From assembly GCA_015488975.1 (NCBI GenBank), contig WFMT01000055.1, forward strand, positions 1 through 5,889: a stretch of 5,889 nucleotides of DNA. Reading direction: 5' to 3'. The notes below the pieces were generated by a model. That model ran no database searches, had not been told where the DNA came from, and saw nothing but the letters and a program-made list of their open reading frames with translations. A program made the translations under genes and the position numbers. The DNA is from Campylobacteraceae bacterium (lineage in GTDB: Bacteria; Campylobacterota; Campylobacteria; Campylobacterales; JALSKU01). This document shows, piece by piece, positions 1 through 5,397 of this stretch (within the stretch, counting starts at the first letter, position 1; every line of letters starts with the position of its first letter).

Positions 1-362
1 CTTTTATAATGAGCCATAGTAATTTCACCATATTTTTCAAAAAGTATAAGAGTTCTTTTTAGCCTTTGTTTATTTGCATTTTTAGTGAATAGGTAAAGCC
101 ATTTTATTATTTTTGGAGAAATACCATTTATTATAAGAGGGCTTTGATTCTTTAGTATTAATTTGATCGTATCTGTAATTATACCAGGTCTTGACAGTGG
201 CAGTTCTTCAAAAGGAGAAACTAAGCGGGCATTGCCAAAAGAAGTATTATCGCTAATATCTCCTTTATCTATGACAGTAACCCCATGCCCTTTTTTAATA
301 AGCATATAAGCACACATTAAGCCGGTAATTCCGCCACCTATAATTATATTGTTACTTTTCAT
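1..362 (-). CDS. D-amino-acid dehydrogenase (DadA)-like FAD-dependent oxidoreductase, N-terminal part
   Basis: The reverse strand is open from an ATG at 362-360 to the window edge, giving the first 120 residues; the rest lies outside. Residues 5-33 form a Rossmann FAD-binding fold: a hydrophobic strand, then GGGITG (9-14, the GxGxxG dinucleotide loop), a helix, and a second strand ending in VIDK, whose D32 would bind the adenosine ribose. Residues 39-50 (NTSFGNARLVSP) match the conserved block of the DadA group of the DAO superfamily, and the following PGII...LKNQSPL...KWLYLFTKNAN stretch also fits DadA, closest in feel to the Helicobacter type. Family members oxidise D-amino acids to 2-oxo acids and pass electrons to the respiratory chain at the inner membrane. 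An AAGGAG ribosome site lies 8 nt before the start. It follows lolA by 43 bases on the same strand and is probably co-transcribed. Residue 46 is R where the family normally has G (NAG), so the exact substrate is uncertain. Another DAO-family amine oxidase is the main alternative. Confidence 0.85.
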   Translation of the reverse strand, partial: MKSNNIIIGGGITGLMCAYMLIKKGHGVTVIDKGDISDNTSFGNARLVSPFEELPLSRPGIITDTIKLILKNQSPLIINGISPKIIKWLYLFTKNANKQRLKRTLILFEKYGEITMAHYK

Positions 363-370
363 CTTACGGT

Positions 371-376
371 CTCCTT
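371..376 (-). promoter_or_regulatory. Ribosome binding site of the DadA-like gene
   Basis: Reads AAGGAG on the minus strand, 8 nt before the ATG at 362. It is the strongest Shine-Dalgarno sequence in the window and fixes this start. It lies in the short lolA-oxidoreductase gap, which has no visible terminator. Confidence 0.75.
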
Positions 377-405
377 TTTTAACAGCAAAGCTTCATAAAA
401 ATTCT

Positions 406-915
406 TTAATTTTCCAAGATATCATAACCCTCGGGGATTTTATATTTAAAAATATCATTACTAAGTATGAGGTTTATATCTTCGTTGTAAAATTTTATGG
501 TAACTTTGTTGCCAATTTTATCTAAATATTTTACAGTTTTTATCTTATTGTCTTCTATTTTTATATAATAAGTATTGCCACAACAAATAGCTATCAATTT
601 TCCATCTTTATGTTTTGCTTTTTTTAGTATATTTAAAATCTTTGGTATTTTTTCCAATTTTGAAAATATTACTTGTTCTAAATTTGGTTCAATTATGACA
701 ACTTTTCCTTGTAAAAAATATAAAAGTTTTTTTATGGGCTTATTGTATACCCAAAGGGCATCATTATCATCTCTGGCATAAAATTTACCATGATAAATAA
801 TAGTTTGATTTTGATCATTGGTGATAGTTTGTATGAAATCTGATTTTATTGAAGTAATATTGAATTTGGCAAAAAGTAACATTGAGAAAGAAAATAAAAA
901 TAAAATATGTTTCAA
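406..915 (-). CDS. lolA: Outer-membrane lipoprotein carrier protein LolA
   Basis: This 169-residue protein is the periplasmic chaperone that takes mature lipoproteins from the inner-membrane Lol transporter and carries them to the outer membrane. Residues 1-16 are a Sec signal peptide: K2, a hydrophobic core ILFLFSFSMLL, and a probable cleavage after LFA (16). The mature part follows the LolA pattern: SDFIQTITNDQNQTI (25-39), a GKFYARDDNDALWVY strand pair (43-57), then a VVIIEPNLEQVI block (72-83) equivalent to the family's Y/EPxLEQ segment. The size is slightly below the E. coli protein (about 200 residues). The start codon is TTG (915-913), supported by AAAGGA 5 nt upstream and by the signal peptide beginning immediately. 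The KRPN segment that holds the functional arginine (R43) of E. coli mature LolA is replaced here by RDDN, with R48 nearby. Two adjacent cysteines (C111, C112) are unusual. It diverges from the methyltransferase and secA genes, and the Lol-type permease nearby is its expected partner. Confidence 0.88.
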   Translation of the reverse strand: MKHILFLFSFSMLLFAKFNITSIKSDFIQTITNDQNQTIIYHGKFYARDDNDALWVYNKPIKKLLYFLQGKVVIIEPNLEQVIFSKLEKIPKILNILKKAKHKDGKLIAICCGNTYYIKIEDNKIKTVKYLDKIGNKVTIKFYNEDINLILSNDIFKYKIPEGYDILEN

Positions 916-920
916 AATTT

Positions 921-926
921 TCCTTT
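921..926 (-). promoter_or_regulatory. Ribosome binding site deciding the TTG start of lolA
   Basis: Reads AAAGGA on the minus strand and ends 5 nt before the TTG at 915. No ATG upstream could serve, and the signal peptide starts right after the TTG, so this site supports a non-ATG start. Confidence 0.65.
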
Positions 927-950
927 ATTTGTAAAATAGAAACTAAATAA

Positions 951-980
951 AGAATTTATCAAATTAAAATTAAAAATATG
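951..980 (+). repeat. Left copy of a 30-bp direct repeat (promoter-region duplication)
   Basis: This segment matches 1488-1517 at 27 of 30 positions without gaps; the differences are at the 3rd, 10th and 15th bases. The last 15 bases, AAAATTAAAAATATG, are identical. The copy ends 37 bp before the ATG of the methyltransferase gene, the same distance as the right copy to secA. Both copies are very AT-rich and end with the TG of a possible extended -10 element, so they look like the upstream half of a promoter. The left copy also lies in the upstream region of the divergent lolA gene. Confidence 0.7.
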
Positions 981-987
981 ATAAAAA
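979..987 (+). promoter_or_regulatory. Possible -10 region for the methyltransferase-family gene
   Basis: TGATAAAAA directly follows the left repeat, in register with the TGTTATACT of the secA promoter. The hexamer TAAAAA is a poorer match to TATAAT than the secA one. The placement about 30 nt before the ATG is plausible. It is supported mainly by the parallel with secA; no clear -35 is seen, which is usual for sigma70 promoters of Campylobacterota. Confidence 0.35.
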
Positions 988-1002
988 TAGAGTAAAATAT
1001 TG

Positions 1003-1009
1003 AAAAAGG
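1003..1009 (+). promoter_or_regulatory. Ribosome binding site deciding the ATG at 1018
   Basis: AAAAAGG ends 8 nt before the ATG at 1018. It lies inside the reading frame if the TTG at 1000 were used, so it argues that translation begins at 1018 rather than 1000. Confidence 0.6.
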
Positions 1010-1017
1010 TTAAAATA

Positions 1018-1473
1018 ATGAATTGTAATAATGAATTTTACCCAAAACTGCTTGTCTTTTTACAATTTTCTTTTATAACAGCCATGCTTGTCTTTTTAAA
1101 ATATGCAAATAATTCAAACTTGACTCTACTTTGTATATCTATTTTTGCAATAGGTGGATTTATTGGTATATGGGCATTGAATCATAATCAATTAGGCAAT
1201 TTTAATATCCAGCCCAAACTTAAAGATAACGCGGAGCTTGTGACAACTGGAATATATAAATATATAAGGCATCCTATGTATTTTTCAGTTATTTTGATGG
1301 CATTTTCTTTGCTTGTATATACGCATACTTTAGTAGAAATAATTTTATTTTTTTCATTAGTATTCACATTGATTTTAAAAGCTAGAAGAGAGGAGAGTTT
1401 GTGGATCAAACATGATAAAAATTATCTATCCTATAAAAATAGGACTAAGCTCATAATTCCTTTTGTAATTTAG
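1018..1473 (+). CDS. Isoprenylcysteine carboxyl methyltransferase (ICMT/PEMT-like) family membrane protein
   Basis: This 151-residue integral membrane protein has the C-terminal signature of the ICMT/phospholipid methyltransferase superfamily, which binds S-adenosylmethionine at the membrane face. Hydrophobic segments lie at about 11-29, 35-54, 88-101 and 104-120. The diagnostic parts are ELVTTGIYKYIRHPMY (73-88, with the RHPxY motif), the EE pair at 125-126 that follows a helix, and the terminal Y..Y....KLIIPF (136-149), all in the expected order. Bacteria do not usually prenylate proteins, so the substrate is unknown; a lipid, a small hydrophobic molecule or a lipid-modified protein is possible. 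I chose ATG 1018 over an in-frame TTG at 1000 because a ribosome site lies between them and because 1018 gives the same leader length as secA relative to the shared repeat. It sits between divergent lolA and secA and is flanked by direct repeats, which may mark it as a later insertion. Family call firm, function open. Confidence 0.82.
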   Translation: MNCNNEFYPKLLVFLQFSFITAMLVFLKYANNSNLTLLCISIFAIGGFIGIWALNHNQLGNFNIQPKLKDNAELVTTGIYKYIRHPMYFSVILMAFSLLVYTHTLVEIILFFSLVFTLILKARREESLWIKHDKNYLSYKNRTKLIIPFVI

Positions 1474-1487
1474 TATCATTACTTTTC

Positions 1488-1517
1488 AGGATTTATAAAA
1501 TCAAAATTAAAAATATG
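1488..1517 (+). repeat. Right copy of the 30-bp direct repeat, upstream of secA
   Basis: Partner of 951-980 at a distance of 537 bp, with 27 of 30 identical positions and no gap. It ends 37 bp before the secA ATG. Homology falls off at once on both sides (about 3 of 10 in the next ten downstream bases), so the shared block has sharp edges. Confidence 0.7.
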
Positions 1518-1524
1518 TTATACT
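1516..1524 (+). promoter_or_regulatory. Probable secA promoter (extended -10)
   Basis: TGTTATACT gives an extended -10 (TG, one base, TATACT), preceded by a long A/T-rich tract within the right repeat. The predicted transcript start would lie near 1531, giving a leader of about 24 nt. No convincing -35 hexamer is seen, in keeping with sigma70 promoters of this lineage. It would let secA be transcribed independently of the gene upstream. Confidence 0.55.
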
Positions 1525-1537
1525 CGCACAATTTTTT

Positions 1538-1544
1538 AAAAAGG
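1538..1544 (+). promoter_or_regulatory. Ribosome binding site of secA
   Basis: AAAAAGG lies 10 nt before the ATG at 1555. The spacing is slightly long but acceptable, and SecA homology begins right after this ATG (VFKKVFGTKNDRE). Confidence 0.55.
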
Positions 1545-1554
1545 TAGTTATAGT

Positions 1555-4191
1555 ATGGTTTCAGGAGTTTTTAAAAAGGTATTTGGCACTAAGAACGATA
1601 GAGAAGTTAAGGCTTATGCTAAAAAAGTTGATAAGGTAAATGCTTTAGAAAAAAAATATGAAAAATTAAGTGATGATGAACTTAAAAATGCTTATTTGGA
1701 ATTGAAGCAGGATGTAATGCAGAAGAAAAAGAATCTCGATGATGTTATTTATGATTCATTTGCAATAACAAGAGAAGTTTCGAAAAGAACTGTTGGACTT
1801 AGACATTTTGATGTGCAAATAATAGGCGGATTTGTGCTGAATGAAGGCAGGATTGCAGAAATGAAAACAGGCGAGGGAAAAACACTTGTCGCAACTTTGC
1901 CGGTAGTTTTGAATGCAATGACTGGAAAAGGGGTGCATTTAGTTACCGTCAATGATTATTTGGCAAAAAGAGATGCACATGATATGAGTCCTATTTATAA
2001 TTTTTTAGATTTAAGTGTAGGAGTGCTGACTTCAGAGATTCAAGATGACAAAGAGAGAAAAAAGCAGTATGACGCAAGTGTTACTTATGGTACTAATAAT
2101 GAATATGGATTTGACTATTTAAGAGAAAATATGAAATACTCTCTTGAGGAACAGGTCCAAAGAGACTATTATTTTGCCATAGTTGATGAGGTGGACTCAA
2201 TTTTAATAGATGAAGCCAGAACCCCTCTTATTATAAGTGGTCCAACCAATAAAACACTTGATAATTATAAAAAAGCAGATGTCATAGCAAAGCAACTCAA
2301 AAGAGCAACCAAAATTGATGAAAAAGGTGAGGTAGATCAAAATAGCGGAGATTTTGTAGTTGATGAAAAAAATAAAACTATTACCATTACAGAGCAGGGT
2401 GTACAAAAAGCTGAAAAACTTTTTGGTATAGAAAATATGTACAGTTTGGAAAATGCCATACTTTCACATCATTTAGATCAAGCATTAAAAGCAAGAAATC
2501 TTTTTGAAAAAGATGTTGATTATGTTGTAAAAGATGGTGAGATAGTTATCGTTGATGAATTTACAGGAAGGCTTAGTGAGGGTAGGAGATTTAGTGAGGG
2601 TTTACATCAGGCTTTGGAGGCAAAAGAAAATGTTAAAATTCAAGAAGAGTCTCAAACTTTGGCTGACATAACTTTTCAAAATTATTTCAGGCTTTATGAG
2701 AAACTTGCAGGTATGACAGGTACTGCTCAAACAGAAGCTACTGAATTTTCTCAAATATATAATCTAGATGTAATATCAATCCCTACAAATGTTCCGGTTG
2801 CAAGAGTTGATTATAATGACTTGATATATAAAACAGAAATGGAAAAGTTTCAAGCCACAGTTAAAACGATAAAAGAACTTCATAAAAAAGGACAGCCTGT
2901 TTTAGTAGGAACTGCTTCTATAGAAAGAAGTGAACTTTTGCATGAGCTTTTGAAAAAAGAGAAGATCCCACATTCTGTTTTAAATGCCAAGCACCATGAA
3001 CAAGAAGCACAAATCATAAAAGACGCTGGAAAAAAAGGTATGGTTACTATAGCTACAAATATGGCAGGTCGTGGTGTCGATATCAAAATCAATGATGAAG
3101 TTAAAAAACTTGGCGGCTTGTTTATAATGGGAACAGAAAGGCATGAAAGTAGAAGGATAGACAATCAGTTAAGAGGAAGAAGCGGAAGGCAAGGAGATCC
3201 AGGAGTCAGTAGATTTTATTTGAGTTTGGAAGATAATTTGTTGAGAATTTTCGGTAGCGATAAGATAAAATCCATCATGGAAAGACTTGGCATAGAAGAT
3301 GGTGAATTTATAGAGTCCAAAATGGTTACCCGTGCGGTTGAGAATGCTCAGAAAAAGGTGGAAAATCTACACTTTGAATCAAGAAAACATCTTTTAGAAT
3401 ATGATGATGTTGCAAATGAACAAAGAAAAACCATATATAATTTTAGAAATAATCTTTTAGATCCAAAATATGATATAAGCAGTAAGCTTGATGAGATAAG
3501 AAATGAATTTGTCAGTAATATATTATTTAGAGCTGAAATTTTTGAAGGTGGAGTTAAAGAGGATTATGATTTAAAAAAATGTTGCTCCATAATCGCGGAA
3601 GAATTAAATGAAAATATTGATGAAGAAGAATTGAAAGATTTGGATTATCATGCAATTGTTGAAAAACTATCAGAGATATTGAAAGATAATTATAATATTA
3701 AAATGTCTGTTGTTGATGATGAGCAAAGAAATGAAATAGAAAGAATCTTATATCTTCAAATCCTGGATAATGCATGGAGAGAGCATCTTTATCAAATGGA
3801 TATATTAAAAACAGGTATAGGCTTAAGGGGATATAATCAAAAAGATCCATTAGTGGAATATAAAAAAGAGAGTTACACCCTTTTTGTAGAATTAGTTGAT
3901 AGAATAAAATTTGAAAGTTTTAAAACACTACATACAGTACAATTAAAGGATGAAGAAGAGGAGCTTGAAAAGGCAAGGATGCAAGAGATTTTAGATGAAA
4001 TGCAAATTTCCAATGAAGATATGAAACTCTTGCATGAAAGTTCACTTGAGCCTGATGTCAATGAGCCTTTGAAGGCTGTAAAAAAGATACCAAGAAATGC
4101 TCCTTGCCCTTGTGGAAGTGGAAAAAAATATAAAAATTGTTGTGGAAAAAGCGGACCTAAAAAAGGTATTTTCTCTGATGCTCAAGTATAA
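1555..4191 (+). CDS. secA: Preprotein translocase ATPase subunit SecA
   Basis: This complete 878-residue protein is the motor that uses ATP to push unfolded preproteins through SecYEG in the inner membrane. All hallmark parts are present in order: N-terminal VFKKVFGTKNDREVK; Walker A MKTGEGKT (103-110); Walker B/DEAD-type DEVD (211-214) followed by SILIDEARTPLIISG; the preprotein cross-linking domain from about 230 to 370; EFTGRLSEGRRFSEGLHQA (335-353); AGMTGTA (385-391); the second nucleotide-binding domain with TNMAGRGVDI (501-510) and the GTERHESRRIDNQLRGRSGRQGDPG block (526-550), which holds the arginine fingers; and the two-helix finger WREHLYQMDILKTGIGLRGY (741-760), where Y760 matches the E. 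coli fingertip Y794. An acidic linker leads to a C-terminal zinc motif with C851, C853, C862 and C863 (CxCx8CC), the SecB/phospholipid-binding tail. GRGVDI, where most SecAs have GRGTDI, fits Campylobacterota. The length is normal. The stop codon overlaps the ribosome site of the Lol-type permease, so the two are probably translated from one mRNA. Confidence 0.98.
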   Translation: MVSGVFKKVFGTKNDREVKAYAKKVDKVNALEKKYEKLSDDELKNAYLELKQDVMQKKKNLDDVIYDSFAITREVSKRTVGLRHFDVQIIGGFVLNEGRIAEMKTGEGKTLVATLPVVLNAMTGKGVHLVTVNDYLAKRDAHDMSPIYNFLDLSVGVLTSEIQDDKERKKQYDASVTYGTNNEYGFDYLRENMKYSLEEQVQRDYYFAIVDEVDSILIDEARTPLIISGPTNKTLDNYKKADVIAKQLKRATKIDEKGEVDQNSGDFVVDEKNKTITITEQGVQKAEKLFGIENMYSLENAILSHHLDQALKARNLFEKDVDYVVKDGEIVIVDEFTGRLSEGRRFSEGLHQALEAKENVKIQEESQTLADITFQNYFRLYEKLAGMTGTAQTEATEFSQIYNLDVISIPTNVPVARVDYNDLIYKTEMEKFQATVKTIKELHKKGQPVLVGTASIERSELLHELLKKEKIPHSVLNAKHHEQEAQIIKDAGKKGMVTIATNMAGRGVDIKINDEVKKLGGLFIMGTERHESRRIDNQLRGRSGRQGDPGVSRFYLSLEDNLLRIFGSDKIKSIMERLGIEDGEFIESKMVTRAVENAQKKVENLHFESRKHLLEYDDVANEQRKTIYNFRNNLLDPKYDISSKLDEIRNEFVSNILFRAEIFEGGVKEDYDLKKCCSIIAEELNENIDEEELKDLDYHAIVEKLSEILKDNYNIKMSVVDDEQRNEIERILYLQILDNAWREHLYQMDILKTGIGLRGYNQKDPLVEYKKESYTLFVELVDRIKFESFKTLHTVQLKDEEEELEKARMQEILDEMQISNEDMKLLHESSLEPDVNEPLKAVKKIPRNAPCPCGSGKKYKNCCGKSGPKKGIFSDAQV

Positions 4192-4197
4192 AAAGGA
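4190..4197 (+). promoter_or_regulatory. Ribosome binding site of the Lol-type permease, overlapping the secA stop
   Basis: AAAAAGGA begins within the TAA stop of secA (4189-4191) and ends 6 nt before the ATA codon at 4204. It is 39 nt from the TTG at 4237, too far to serve it. It is therefore the main evidence that the permease starts near 4204. Confidence 0.6.
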
Positions 4198-4203
4198 TTA
4201 TAA

Positions 4204-5397
4204 ATAGCACTCTCTTCATATCTTATAAAGAAATATTTGAGGTTTGATAAAAATCAGCCATTCATTACTGTCAGTGCTTTACTTGCATTTGTTGGAGTCA
4301 GTGTTGGGCTGATGGTTTTGATAGTTGCTATGGCTATTATGAATGGATTTGATAAAAATTTTGAGGATAAGCTTTTTACTATGAATTATCCTCTTAGTAT
4401 ATATCCAAAAACACTTCAAAATATAAATGAAAATTTATTGAATAAATTGAGAAAAAAATTTCCTGATTTAAAATTTAGCCCATATATAAGTTCACAAGCC
4501 ATTATAAAAAGGGGTGATAAACTTGATGGAGGTATGCTTTTTGGTGTAAATTTCAAAGATGAGTCAAAAATCAATCCTATTGTAAAAAAAGCAGTTGGAG
4601 TGAAAAAAATTAAAAAATTTCAAGTAATAGTTGGAAAAGGCATTAAAGATATGTTTTTCTTGAGAAATGGTGATAAGATAACCCTTATCTTTACACAAAA
4701 TTCTCCTGCTGGTTTTTCTCTTATTCCCACTATGAAAAGATTTAAAATGGTTGGAAGTTTTAATTCCGGACTTATTGCTTATGATAAAGTATATATGTAT
4801 ACTACTTTGCAGTCTTTACAGGCAATTCTTCACTTTAAACCAGATGAATTTAGCGGTATTCATATATATTCCAAAAATCCACAAATTGACATAAAAAAAA
4901 TTAAAAAGTTTTTACCAGGAAGTGCAGGAGTTATTGGATGGTGGCAACAAAACGGTAACTTTTTTGCAGCTTTGGCTTTAGAAAAAAGATCTCTTTTTAT
5001 AGTTTTGATGCTTATTATATTGATAGCTTCATTAAATATTATTAGCTCATTGTTGATGATTGTTATGAGCAGAAGAAAAGAGATAGCATTGCTGCTTTCT
5101 TTGGGGGCTAGTAAAAAAGAGGTGCGAAAAACATTTTTTTATTTAGGCATGGTTATTGGAGGAAGCGGTATAATAACTGGAGTTATACTTGGTTTCATTG
5201 CTATGTATATTCTTGGTTCGTTTGATATAATAAGCCTTCCGGCAGATGTTTACGGGATGAGCAGGTTGCCACTTGATTTATCGTTTAATGATTTTATATA
5301 TATAGTTTTTGGTGCTATTGTTATAGTAAGTTTTTCTTCTTATTATCCCTCCAAACAGATAAGCAAGATTGATGTGTTAACTACTTTGAGGGATTAG
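4204..5397 (+). CDS. LolC/LolE/LolF-type lipoprotein-releasing transporter permease
   Basis: This is the membrane subunit of the Lol ABC transporter (MacB/FtsX-like fold), which lifts lipoproteins out of the inner membrane for LolA. Numbering from 4204 (397 residues), an amphipathic N-terminus SSYLIKKYLRFDKNQPF leads to TM1 (20-45, ending VAMAIMNGF), a large periplasmic domain (about 47-262), TM2 (263-287), a cytoplasmic coupling segment SRRKEIALLLSLGASKKEV (289-307) that would contact the ATPase LolD, TM3 (311-338), TM4 (362-380) and a YYPSKQISKIDVLTTLRD tail typical of the family. A proline-rich stretch (SPAGFSLIPTMKRF, 167-180) resembles the LolC hook that grips LolA. No lolD is in the window. 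The start is unusual: the only in-frame ATG/GTG/TTG is TTG 4237, which has no ribosome site and would cut off the conserved YLIKKY segment, so the true start is probably ATA 4204, just after AAAAAGGA. The conservative alternative is 4237-5397 (386 residues). Family call firm; start uncertain. Confidence 0.88.
   Translation: MALSSYLIKKYLRFDKNQPFITVSALLAFVGVSVGLMVLIVAMAIMNGFDKNFEDKLFTMNYPLSIYPKTLQNINENLLNKLRKKFPDLKFSPYISSQAIIKRGDKLDGGMLFGVNFKDESKINPIVKKAVGVKKIKKFQVIVGKGIKDMFFLRNGDKITLIFTQNSPAGFSLIPTMKRFKMVGSFNSGLIAYDKVYMYTTLQSLQAILHFKPDEFSGIHIYSKNPQIDIKKIKKFLPGSAGVIGWWQQNGNFFAALALEKRSLFIVLMLIILIASLNIISSLLMIVMSRRKEIALLLSLGASKKEVRKTFFYLGMVIGGSGIITGVILGFIAMYILGSFDIISLPADVYGMSRLPLDLSFNDFIYIVFGAIVIVSFSSYYPSKQISKIDVLTTLRD

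Noticed and set aside
575..781. Plus-strand open frame of 68 codons opposite lolA
   Set aside because: It lies wholly within the well-supported lolA gene, has no ribosome site and no recognisable protein features.
933..962. Minus-strand TTGATA (962-957) and TATTTT (938-933) with an 18-bp spacer as a lolA promoter
   Set aside because: The transcript would start at the lolA ribosome site, leaving almost no leader; in DNA this AT-rich such matches are expected by chance.
1000..1017. Upstream TTG start for the methyltransferase gene
   Set aside because: The AAAAAGG ribosome site lies inside this extension, and the ATG at 1018 matches the secA leader length relative to the repeat. The extra residues show no family resemblance.
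1489..1503. Small inverted repeat GATTT-ATA-AAATC after the methyltransferase gene
   Set aside because: A 5-bp A/T-rich stem without a following T-run cannot be supported as a terminator, and it lies in the direct repeat.
1749..4061. Several minus-strand open frames of 60-94 codons across secA
   Set aside because: All are antisense to a secA gene with every hallmark motif intact; their composition is that expected of a shadow frame.
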